Below are positions 15,509 through 24,484 of a stretch of 64,000 nt of DNA, one piece after another. The notes beneath the pieces are model-generated. The model was not told the DNA's origin. It was given only the letters and a program-made list of their open reading frames with translations, and searched no databases. The DNA is from Micromonospora sediminicola (GTDB taxonomy: Bacteria > Actinomycetota > Actinomycetes > Mycobacteriales > Micromonosporaceae), in contig NZ_FLRH01000003.1 of the NCBI RefSeq assembly GCF_900089585.1, forward strand, positions 915,001 to 979,000. Direction: 5' to 3'. The first letter of the stretch is position 1; each line of letters begins with the position of its first letter. Both the position numbers and the translations under genes were made by a program.

Positions 15509-16798
15509 ATGACGTCGACGCTTCCCGCCGCACCCGGCATCGACACCACCCGCAGCCCGGCCCGCGCCCTGGTCTGTCGCGCCTGTTCCGCGCGGTACCC
15601 GCTGGCCGCTCAGCATGCCTGCTACGAGTGCTTCGGGCCGCTGGAGGTCGACTACGACACCGCCGCCCTGGCCACCGTCACCCGGGAGCGCATCGAGGCC
15701 GGCCCGAACAGCATCTGGCGGTACGCGGACCTCCTGCCGGCCGGCCAGGACCCGGACACCCGGGTCACCCTGGACCCCGGGTTGACCCCGCTGGTGTCCG
15801 CCCCGCACCTCGCCGCCGAACTGGGCCTCACCGGCCCGCTCTGGGTCAAGGACGACAGCGCCAACCCCACCCACTCGTTCAAGGACCGGGTGGTGTCGGT
15901 GGCGCTGACCGCCGCCCGGGCGCTCGGCTTCACCCGCTACGCCTGCGCGTCCACCGGGAACCTGGCCAACTCGGTCGCCGCGCACGCCGCGCGCGCCGGC
16001 GTGCCGTCGGTGGTCTTCATCCCCGGCGACCTGGAGCAGGGCAAGGTCGTCACCACCGCGGTCTACGGCGGTGACCTGGTCGCCGTCGACGGCTCGTACG
16101 ACGACGTGAACCGGCTCTGCGGCGAGCTGGTGGAGACCGACGACTTCGAGGACACCGCGTTCGTCAACGTGAACGTCCGGCCCTACTACGCCGAGGGGTC
16201 CAAGACGCTCGGCTACGAGGTGGCCGAACAGCTCGGCTGGCGGATCCCGGCCCAGGTGGTCATCCCGATGGCCAGCGGCGAGCTGCTCACCAAGATCGAC
16301 AAGGCGTTCACCGAGCTGGTCGAGATCGGCCTGGTCGAGGCGCCGGCCGGCGGTTGGCGGGTGTTCGGCGCGCAGTCCGCCGGCTGCAACCCGATCGCCA
16401 CCGCGCTGCACGCCGACAGCGACACCATCGTCCCGGTCAAGCCGACCGGCATCGCCAAGTCGCTGAACATCGGCGACCCGGCCGCCGGCCTCTACGCGCT
16501 GGAGGCGGTGCGCCGCACCGGCGGCTGGATGGAGTACGCCGACGACGACGAGATCCGGGCCGGCATCCGGCTGCTCGCCCGCACCACCGGCGTGTTCGCC
16601 GAGACCGCGGGCGGCGTCACGGTCGCGGTGCTGCGCAAGCTGGTGGAGTCGGGCCGGCTCGACCCGACGGCGGAGACGGTCGTCTTCAACACCGGCGAGG
16701 GTCTCAAGACGCTCGACGCGGTGGCCGCCCAGGTCGGCCCCACCCACCGCATCAAGCCCAGCCTCCGCGCCGCCCGCGACGCCGACCTCCTCACCTGA
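15509..16798 (+). CDS. thrC: Threonine synthase family PLP enzyme under SAM control (ThrC- or MetM-like)
   Basis: 429 residues. The N-terminus carries a CxxC...CxxC-type knuckle (CRACSARYPL...CYECFGPL). It is followed by the fold-type II PLP core: the lysine in NPTHSFKDR, ASTGNLANS and the phosphate-binding TAGGVTVAVL region. By similarity it acts on O-phosphohomoserine. The SAM riboswitch immediately upstream is odd for a purely threonine-making enzyme. I recall that a threonine-synthase homologue, MetM, makes homocysteine in Streptomyces with a sulfur-carrier protein, and this gene is a candidate for that role. No sulfur-carrier gene follows it here. AGAGGA precedes the ATG by 10 nt. Confidence 0.88.
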   Translation: MTSTLPAAPGIDTTRSPARALVCRACSARYPLAAQHACYECFGPLEVDYDTAALATVTRERIEAGPNSIWRYADLLPAGQDPDTRVTLDPGLTPLVSAPHLAAELGLTGPLWVKDDSANPTHSFKDRVVSVALTAARALGFTRYACASTGNLANSVAAHAARAGVPSVVFIPGDLEQGKVVTTAVYGGDLVAVDGSYDDVNRLCGELVETDDFEDTAFVNVNVRPYYAEGSKTLGYEVAEQLGWRIPAQVVIPMASGELLTKIDKAFTELVEIGLVEAPAGGWRVFGAQSAGCNPIATALHADSDTIVPVKPTGIAKSLNIGDPAAGLYALEAVRRTGGWMEYADDDEIRAGIRLLARTTGVFAETAGGVTVAVLRKLVESGRLDPTAETVVFNTGEGLKTLDAVAAQVGPTHRIKPSLRAARDADLLT

Positions 16799-17159
16799 GC
16801 CTTGATCGACTCGGTCGGGCGGTGGAGGTGGGACTCGCCCGGGTGGGGGATCGGGCAGGACCGGTGGGTAACCGGCGATGTGCGGTGAGTGCCAGAAACC
16901 CACCCACAAGGACTTGACGGCAGGAACCGGACGGCGCAAGATGCTTCGTGCGGGAGGGCATCCGCCGGAGACTTTTCAAGTTCTTGCGACCCAACGCCGG
17001 AGGCGTTGTGCGGACGTCCCTCCCGACCAACCTCGCGCAGGGCCAGCGGACATCCGCTGGCCCTGTCGCCGTTCCGGCCCGATCCGCTCGCCGGCGACCG
17101 ATCTTCAGTTGTGACACGCCCCTACTGATCTGGTGGCTTCCTGTTGCATGATGGCGGGC
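16799..17159 (+). promoter_or_regulatory. 361-nt intergenic leader with promoter and two hairpins
   Basis: No gene is seen here. TTGACG (16914-16919) and CAAGAT (16937-16942) form a sigma-70-like promoter with exactly 17 bp spacing. A start near 16949 would give a leader of about 210 nt before the paaN-type gene, or a small RNA. Two hairpins follow: CAACGCC/GGCGTTG (16992-17008, 3-nt loop) and a 13-bp perfect stem at 17038-17065 with arms CAGGGCCAGCGGA and TCCGCTGGCCCTG. The second may terminate transcripts, but it lacks a U-run. Confidence 0.5.
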
Positions 17160-18833
17160 ATGACGGAGACCCCGCACCCCCTGTACGACAGGCACCGCGA
17201 GACCCTCGACCGGGCGCTGACCGCGATCACGGAGCGCGGGTACTGGTCGGCCTATCCCGAGTCGCCCAGCCCTCGGGTGTACGGCGAGACCGCCGCCGCC
17301 GACGGCAAGGCCGCGTTCGAGGCGTACCTGGGCGGGGACTTCCCGCTCGACCAGCCGGGCGACGGCAGCAGCGTCGCCACCGAGGCCAGCCCGTTCGGTG
17401 TGCCGCTGGACGTGCGCTACCCGCACGCCGGCGCCGACCAGCTGGTGTCCGCCGCGACCGCCGCGCTGCCGGCCTGGCGCGACGCCGGTCCGCAGGCTCG
17501 GGCGGGGGTCTGCCTGGAGATCCTCGACCGTCTCCACAAGAACGTGTTCGAGCTGGCCAACGCCGTGCAGTTCACCAGCGGCCAGGCGTTCGTGATGGCG
17601 TTCCAGGCCGGCGGCGCGCACGCGCTGGACCGGGCGCTGGAGGCGGTCGCCTACGCGTACGCGGAGATGAGCCGCCACCCGGGGACGGCCGGCTGGGAGA
17701 AGGCCGCCGGCAAGGGCGACCCGCTGCGGATGACCAAGACGTTCCACGTGGTGCCCCGCGGCGTGGCCCTGGTCATCGGCTGCAACACGTTCCCGACCTG
17801 GAACTCGTACCCCGGTCTCTTCGCGTCGCTGGTCACCGGCAACCCGGTGGTGGTCAAGCCGCACCCGCGCGCGGTGCTGCCGCTCGCCGTCACTGTGAAG
17901 TACGCCCGGCAGGTGCTCGCCGAGGCCGGGTTCGACCCGAACCTGGTGCAGCTCGCCCCCGAGGCGCAGGGTGAGAAGCTCGCCTCGACGCTGGCCCTGC
18001 ACCCGGCCGTGAAGATCGTCGACTTCACCGGCTCGACCGAGTACGGCGACTGGCTGGAGGCGAACGCCCGGCAGGCCGCCGTCTACACCGAGAAGGCCGG
18101 CCTGAACACGGTGGTGATCGACTCCACCGACGACTTCGCCGGGCTCTGCCGCAACCTCGGCTTCACACTGACGCTCTACAGCGGCCAGATGTGCACCACC
18201 TCGCAGAACCTGCTGATCCCGCGCGACGGCATCGACACCGACCAGGGGCACAAGAGCTTCGACGAGGTGGCCGCCGGGATCGCCGGCGCGGTCGCCAAGC
18301 TGACCGCCGACCCGGCCCGCGGCGTCGAGCTGACCGGCGCGATCGTCAACGACGGGGTGCTGGAGCGGTTGGAGGAGGTCACCAAGGTCGGCGAGCCGGT
18401 GCTGGAGTCGCGGTCCGTCGCGCACCCGTCCTTCCCGGGCGCGGTGGTGCGCACGCCGACCGTGGTCAAGCTGGACGCCGGGGACACGGCGACCTACTCG
18501 CGGGAGTGGTTCGGGCCGATCTCGTTCGCCATCGCCACCGACTCCACCGAGCACAGCCTGCGCATCCTGCGCGAGACGGTGGGGGAGAAGGGCGCGCTGA
18601 CCGCGGCGGTCTACTCCACCGACGAGGCGGTGCTGGACGCGGCCGAGGCGGCGGCGATCGACGCCGGGGTGCACCTGTCCTGCAACCTGACCGGTGGCGT
18701 CTTCGTCAACCAGTCGGCGGCGTTCTCCGACTTCCACGGCTCCGGCGCCAACCCGGCGGCGAACTCCGCGCTGACCGACGGCGCGTACGTGGCCAACCGG
18801 TTCCGGGTCGTGCAGAGCCGCCGGCACGCGTGA
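17160..18833 (+). CDS. paaN: Aldehyde dehydrogenase-like phenylacetic acid degradation protein PaaN
   Basis: 557 residues. It has an ALDH-superfamily fold, with VVKPHPRAVLPLAV in the cofactor region, VDFTGSTEYGDWL and the catalytic Cys segment SGQMCTTSQN, and an N-terminal extension typical of the PaaN subfamily. Family knowledge: PaaN proteins are linked to ring-cleavage steps of phenylacetyl-CoA catabolism. No other paa gene is adjacent, so its pathway here is uncertain. The ATG at 17160 is chosen because CATGAT ends 7 nt upstream and conservation starts at MTETPHPLYDRH. An in-frame GTG upstream exists but is not supported. Confidence 0.88.
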   Translation: MTETPHPLYDRHRETLDRALTAITERGYWSAYPESPSPRVYGETAAADGKAAFEAYLGGDFPLDQPGDGSSVATEASPFGVPLDVRYPHAGADQLVSAATAALPAWRDAGPQARAGVCLEILDRLHKNVFELANAVQFTSGQAFVMAFQAGGAHALDRALEAVAYAYAEMSRHPGTAGWEKAAGKGDPLRMTKTFHVVPRGVALVIGCNTFPTWNSYPGLFASLVTGNPVVVKPHPRAVLPLAVTVKYARQVLAEAGFDPNLVQLAPEAQGEKLASTLALHPAVKIVDFTGSTEYGDWLEANARQAAVYTEKAGLNTVVIDSTDDFAGLCRNLGFTLTLYSGQMCTTSQNLLIPRDGIDTDQGHKSFDEVAAGIAGAVAKLTADPARGVELTGAIVNDGVLERLEEVTKVGEPVLESRSVAHPSFPGAVVRTPTVVKLDAGDTATYSREWFGPISFAIATDSTEHSLRILRETVGEKGALTAAVYSTDEAVLDAAEAAAIDAGVHLSCNLTGGVFVNQSAAFSDFHGSGANPAANSALTDGAYVANRFRVVQSRRHA

Positions 18834-18835
18834 AA

Positions 18836-18885
18836 GGCGGGGCCCCTTCTTAACGCCTCCGGTAGAGAAGGGGCCCCCGCTTAAC
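18836..18885. terminator. Bidirectional terminator palindrome, GGGGCCCC family (copy A)
   Basis: Left arm GCGGGGCCCCTTCT (18837-18850) pairs with AGAAGGGGCCCCCGC (18866-18880), with one bulged base. The loop contains TTAACGCCTCCGGTAG and the element ends in TTAAC. It lies between convergent genes (paaN and a GNAT gene) and begins directly at the paaN stop. The loop and arm sequences recur at 45123-45201, so this is one copy of a repeat family. Confidence 0.8.
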
Positions 18886-18891
18886 AACCCG

Positions 18892-19407
18892 TCAGGCCGC
18901 GCGGCGCATCTGGAGTTCGTGCAGGCCGGGGATGCGCGGGTGCGGGACGCGTACCCCGGTGTCGGTGAAGCCCAGCTTCTGGTAGGCCCGGTAGGCGCGG
19001 TCGTTGCCGACCACCACCTCCATCATCAGCTCGGGCCGCCCGCAGGCCCGGGACCAGGCCGCCACCTCGTCGACCAGCGCGGCCAGCAGTCCGCTTCCCC
19101 GCCGGGCCGGTGTCACGTAGACCGCGTAGACCAGCGTCAGGCCCGGCTCGTCCGGCGCGGCGACCCCACCCGCGTGACCGACCAGGCGGCCGCCCGGGTC
19201 CGCCACGAACTGGGCGGTGTGGTCGCCGCGCGAGACCGCCGCCACCCGGGCGGCGAAGTCGGCGTGCGGCCGGGCCGCCGCCTCGGCCACGGTCTCCAGG
19301 AAGGCCAGCGGGCTGTCCGCGAGCATCTCCAGCCGGAGGGCGCGCATCCGGGCGGCGTCCTCCGGACGGATCCGGCGGACGGTGGTCAGGACGGTCGTGC
19401 TGGTCAT
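18892..19407 (-). CDS. GNAT family N-acetyltransferase
   Basis: 171 residues in one GNAT domain: [20 protein letters not shown] at the start, the beta-4/acetyl-CoA stretch [29 protein letters not shown] (motif A, RRGSGL) and [17 protein letters not shown] near the end. The substrate is unknown. It is monocistronic, convergent with paaN across a terminator palindrome, and its last residues (LQMRRAA) abut that element. The ATG at 19407 is the natural domain start. Confidence 0.88.
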   Translation of the reverse strand: MTSTTVLTTVRRIRPEDAARMRALRLEMLADSPLAFLETVAEAAARPHADFAARVAAVSRGDHTAQFVADPGGRLVGHAGGVAAPDEPGLTLVYAVYVTPARRGSGLLAALVDEVAAWSRACGRPELMMEVVVGNDRAYRAYQKLGFTDTGVRVPHPRIPGLHELQMRRAA

Positions 19408-19630
19408 GCCGCATGCATACCGGACGGTCCCCGGACGGTGTACGCGGGTGCCGTGTTCCGGGCCGGAATATGCCCGATTTGTGGTCGTGCGCGGTCGTCA
19501 CGCCTCGTGTAGCGTGCGATTTCGGTCACCGATTCAGCGGCCGTCGCCGATCGCCGAAACCGGTGCGCCGCCGGTGCCGGTCCGCCGGTTCCCGGGTCTT
19601 GGAACGCCGCGCAGAGTGAGGAAGTGCACC

Positions 19631-19834
19631 GTGGCACAGGGCACCGTGAAGTGGTTCAACTCCGAAAAGGGCTACGGCTTCATCGCCGTCGACGGCGGGC
19701 AGGACGTGTTCGTCCACTTCTCCGCGATCGAGATGGACGGTTACAAGGCGCTGGACGACGGCCAGCGGGTCGAGTTCGAGATCGCCCAGGGCCAGAAGGG
19801 TCCGCAGGCCGAGCGGGTCCGCGTCATCGCCTGA
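19631..19834 (+). CDS. Cold-shock domain protein (CspA family)
   Basis: 67 residues and a single cold-shock domain: [15 protein letters not shown] (RNP1) and DVFVHFSAI (RNP2), ending AERVRVIA. Csps bind single-stranded RNA and DNA and melt RNA structure. The GTG start at 19631 gives the standard [10 protein letters not shown]-terminus and has GAGGAAG 7 nt upstream. About 220 nt of non-coding DNA precede it, consistent with the long structured leaders usual for csp genes. A cold-shock gene close to a stand-alone groEL is, as I recall, also found in Streptomyces. Confidence 0.95.
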   Translation: MAQGTVKWFNSEKGYGFIAVDGGQDVFVHFSAIEMDGYKALDDGQRVEFEIAQGQKGPQAERVRVIA

Positions 19835-19944
19835 CCGGGCCTGGCCCGCCGCCGGCGGCCGAGCCACCCCGACCGGGGCTGCGGTGCGGCCTCGCACCGT
19901 GGAAGATCATGAGCCGTTCCAGCCGTTGCCGCTGAGGAGGGCCC

Positions 19945-21243
19945 ATGTCCGACCTGCCCCCGTCGGGTTCCACCGAACCGATGCCCCCGGCGTCGTCCGG
20001 TGCGCCGACCGACCCGACCCGGTCCACGCCGCCGACCGCCGGGCCGGTGCCGGGGCAGCCGGGCCCGTCCGGATCGCCCGCACCCGCCGCCGACCCCTGG
20101 GCCCGGCCGGTCGTGCCCGAGCAGCCGGGCCCCGGCGCCTCGCCGCCCGCCCACGCCGACCCCGCCACCCCGGCCACGCCTCCGCCGGGTTGGCCCGCGT
20201 CGTCCGGCGCCACGCCTCCGCCGGGTTGGCCCGCGTCGTCCGGCCCCACGCCCCCGCCCGGCTGGCCCGCGCCGCCGGGTGACCCGTCGACGGGCTGGGG
20301 CTGGCCGGCCGGCGGGCCGGCGTATCCGGGCCACCCGATGCCCGGCGCGCCGTACCCGGCCCAGCCGATGCCCGGTGGCCACTACGGCTGGTATCCGCCC
20401 ACCGACCCGAACGACCCGCTGGTCACCCCGCCGCACGCCGGTGTCGCCGGCTGGTTCTCGCGGTGCGCCGGCGCGGTACGGCGTGGTTGGCGGCAGCTCC
20501 TGCCGATCGTGCTGCTCGCCCAGTGCGTCCCGGCGGCGATCATCTCGGTCCTCTCGCTCTACCTGGTGCCCACCGACGAGCCGGTGACCGGCCCGGACGG
20601 CGCGCCGGTGCTGCCCGACGGCTACCTGGAGCACATGTTCGCCTTCTACGGCGTGGTCATGCTCGCCGCGTTGATCTTCGGCCCGGTGCAGGCCGCCGGC
20701 TGGGGCGCGGGCACGTGGGTGGTCGCCCGACAGGCCGCCGGTGAGCCGGCCGGTCTCGGCGCGGCCCTCCGGTACGGGCTGCGCCGCGCGCTCGGTCTCT
20801 GGGGCTGGACCATCGTGGCCTCGCTGCTGATCACCGTGGGCGCGTGCCTCTGCCTGTTGCCCGGCGTCTACGTCGGGTTCGCGGTCGCCCTGTTCGGACC
20901 GGTCTACCTGTTCGAGCGGCAGGAGCCGATCGGGCGGGCCTGGCGGATGTTCCACCAGCGGTTCGGCATGGTGCTGGGCCGGGTGGCGCTGGTGATGTGC
21001 GCGCTGCTCGCGGCGACCGTGCTGGACCTGGTGGTCAGCACGGTGAGCGGGGTGGTGTTCGGGGCCGACCCGACGAGCGCGCCGGGCACCACCGTCGGCG
21101 CGGTGGCGCTGGCCGTGGTCGGCGCCGCGTTGGCCGCGCCGGCCTACCTGGCGCAGCTGGTCGGGCTGGTCGTCGCCTACGCCGAACAGCGGGCGCAGGA
21201 AGGCCCGGTGAACGCGGCCCGACTGGCGGCGGAACTCGGCTGA
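19945..21243 (+). CDS. Multi-pass membrane protein with Pro-rich repeat N-terminus
   Basis: 432 residues. The first 165 are disordered and Pro/Gly-rich, including three tandem 12-residue units of the form [12 protein letters not shown] (residues 77-112). The rest has six hydrophobic segments in a GltP/glycerophosphoryl-diester-phosphodiesterase-membrane-like layout, with amphipathic [18 protein letters not shown] and [23 protein letters not shown]. Exact function is unknown. GGAGGG lies about 7 nt before the ATG. The gene ends 14 nt before the first CIRCE element of groEL. Confidence 0.82.
   Translation: MSDLPPSGSTEPMPPASSGAPTDPTRSTPPTAGPVPGQPGPSGSPAPAADPWARPVVPEQPGPGASPPAHADPATPATPPPGWPASSGATPPPGWPASSGPTPPPGWPAPPGDPSTGWGWPAGGPAYPGHPMPGAPYPAQPMPGGHYGWYPPTDPNDPLVTPPHAGVAGWFSRCAGAVRRGWRQLLPIVLLAQCVPAAIISVLSLYLVPTDEPVTGPDGAPVLPDGYLEHMFAFYGVVMLAALIFGPVQAAGWGAGTWVVARQAAGEPAGLGAALRYGLRRALGLWGWTIVASLLITVGACLCLLPGVYVGFAVALFGPVYLFERQEPIGRAWRMFHQRFGMVLGRVALVMCALLAATVLDLVVSTVSGVVFGADPTSAPGTTVGAVALAVVGAALAAPAYLAQLVGLVVAYAEQRAQEGPVNAARLAAELG
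20173..20280 (+). repeat. Tandem 36-bp coding repeat (3 copies)
   Basis: Three consecutive 36-bp units encode [24 protein letters not shown] and [12 protein letters not shown]. The first two are nearly identical at the DNA level and the third has diverged, so copy number may vary between strains. Confidence 0.85.
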
Positions 21244-21257
21244 GCGGGGCCGTCGTG

Positions 21258-21284
21258 CTTGCACTCGGCTAGGGAGAGTGCTAA
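21258..21284. promoter_or_regulatory. CIRCE element 1 (HrcA operator), overlapping a promoter
   Basis: CTTGCACTC-N9-GAGTGCTAA matches the HrcA consensus TTAGCACTC-N9-GAGTGCTAA, with two changes in the left arm. TTGCAC (21259-21264) and TAAACA (21282-21287), 17 bp apart, could be the -35 and -10 of the groEL promoter, so repressor binding would block polymerase directly. Confidence 0.8.
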
Positions 21285-21292
21285 ACAAGTCA

Positions 21293-23139
<1,847 letters not shown>

Positions 23140-23162
23140 GTCCAGCTCCATCCCGTACGCCG

Positions 23163-23197
23163 AAGGGGGCGGGCCGCGTCAAGCGGTCCGCCCCCTT
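23163..23197. terminator. groEL terminator hairpin
   Basis: AAGGGGGCGGGCCGC and GCGGTCCGCCCCCTT form a 15-bp stem with one G:U pair and a 5-nt loop, followed by TTT. The two-sided A/T flanks mean it can also serve the convergent small gene at 23210. Confidence 0.85.
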
Positions 23198-23209
23198 TCC
23201 GCGTACGTG

Positions 23210-23452
23210 TCAGGTGGGCAGCGGGCGTTGGTTGCGGCGCTTCTTCGCCCGGTCGTACGGGGGCGGCAGCCACCTCGGTTCGTCCACCGGCTGCCGTGGC
23301 TCCTCCACGGGTGGCTGGTCGGCCCCGGCCAGCTCGGCGAGCTGTTCGGCGTCGCCGACGTCGAGCCGGTCGAACGGGAGCTGCCCGGGAAGCTCGTCGG
23401 TCGGGCGTCGGCCCGTGGCCGGGTCGTCGGCCCGTTCGTCATCCGTGCTCAT
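23210..23452 (-). CDS. Small hydrophilic hypothetical protein
   Basis: 80 residues, starting MSTDDERADDPATGRRP, with an acidic first half and a basic end (YDRAKKRRNQRPLPT). It is rich in Pro and charged residues and probably disordered. GGAGGAGG lies 6 nt before the ATG, one of the strongest ribosome-binding sites in the window, which supports a real gene. It is convergent with groEL across the terminator. No family recognised. Confidence 0.7.
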   Translation of the reverse strand: MSTDDERADDPATGRRPTDELPGQLPFDRLDVGDAEQLAELAGADQPPVEEPRQPVDEPRWLPPPYDRAKKRRNQRPLPT

Positions 23453-23514
23453 GCACCGCCTCCTCCTGCCTACCGACCGTAGGGCCCGGGTGACGCCATG
23501 GAGGGTGAACGGCG

Positions 23515-24441
23515 TTATGCCCTTTTGATGGCTTTCCGGTAGAGGAAGAAGACGCGCTCGATCCGGGCGCCCGCCGCGCCGGAGTAGAACGGCACCGGGC
23601 CCACCCAGCCGATCTGCGCCGCGCCGATCCCGGACGCCGCCTGGTCCCGCAGGCATCGGCGCAGCAGCACCCCGCCGATGCCGGACCCCTCGGCCGCCGG
23701 GGCGGTGCCCATCGGCCCGAACCAGCTCGGTCGCGCCGACCCCCAGGCCGCGAAGCCGAGGATCTCCCCGTCCCGTTCGGCCAGGTGCGCGCCCGCGTCC
23801 GGGCGACCCGCCGAACCGGCCAGCTCGCCGTCCCAGGTGCCGCCGAACGTGGCCCGGGCGAACGCGGTCAACGCCGGCAGGTCCGCCGGTCCGGCCCGAC
23901 GTACGGTCACGCCCCGCCCGGCCAGCCGCTGCTCGGCGGCCTCGGTGGAGCGCAGCGCCGGCGACCCCTCGGTCAGCTCGGCGGTCATGTTCCAGGCCGT
24001 CCGGTCCTGCCGGAAGCCGAGCCGTGACGCGGCGCAGACCGCCGGCGTGTAACGCACGTCGATCCCCGGCCAGGCGTAGTGCGGCGGGTTGCCGGCCAGC
24101 AGCAGCTCGGCGGCGCCGAGCGCGGCCAGCCGGGCCTCCGCCTCCGCGAGCAGCGCGCCACCGACCCCCTGGCGGCGTTCCGCCGGGGCCACCGCGACCA
24201 GGTCGACGTGGCCGAGCCGGGGATCGGTCGCCGACAGCGAACCCACCAGCACCCCGACCAGGTTGCCGTCGCGTACCGCGCCGAGCCGCAGCACGGTCCG
24301 GTCGGCCGCGGCCCGGTCGGCGAGCGTGGTCACCACGGCCGACGCCTCGGCCGCGTCCTCCGGCAGGTCGAGCGACCACCGGCAGAGTTCGACGACCTCG
24401 GGCAGGCGGTCCCGGCCCAGCTCGATGATCTCCACGTCCAT
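23515..24441 (-). CDS. Tandem-domain GNAT acetyltransferase
   Basis: 308 residues with two GNAT domains. The N-terminal one has a clear acetyl-CoA motif (VDLVAVAPAERRQGVGGALLAEAE, about residues 79-102). The C-terminal one (from about 175) has GTAPAAEGSGIGGVLLRRCL. Double-GNAT proteins usually have one active and one degenerate half. The substrate is unknown. TAGGGT ends 8 nt before the ATG with no Shine-Dalgarno, so it is probably leaderless. It is transcribed away from the subtilisin gene behind it on the same strand. Confidence 0.88.
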   Translation of the reverse strand: MDVEIIELGRDRLPEVVELCRWSLDLPEDAAEASAVVTTLADRAAADRTVLRLGAVRDGNLVGVLVGSLSATDPRLGHVDLVAVAPAERRQGVGGALLAEAEARLAALGAAELLLAGNPPHYAWPGIDVRYTPAVCAASRLGFRQDRTAWNMTAELTEGSPALRSTEAAEQRLAGRGVTVRRAGPADLPALTAFARATFGGTWDGELAGSAGRPDAGAHLAERDGEILGFAAWGSARPSWFGPMGTAPAAEGSGIGGVLLRRCLRDQAASGIGAAQIGWVGPVPFYSGAAGARIERVFFLYRKAIKRA

Positions 24442-24484
24442 GGTCGCCGACCCTAGGTCATCGACGCCGCAATGGACAGGGTTC

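Noticed and set aside
16799..17159. Sulfur-carrier (MetO-like) gene after the threonine-synthase-like gene
   Set aside because: I looked for a short ORF of 80-100 codons ending in Gly-Gly in this interval and saw none.
16791..18887. 698-codon minus-strand frame opposite paaN
   Set aside because: Shadow of the aldehyde dehydrogenase gene. The paaN catalytic motifs are on the plus strand.
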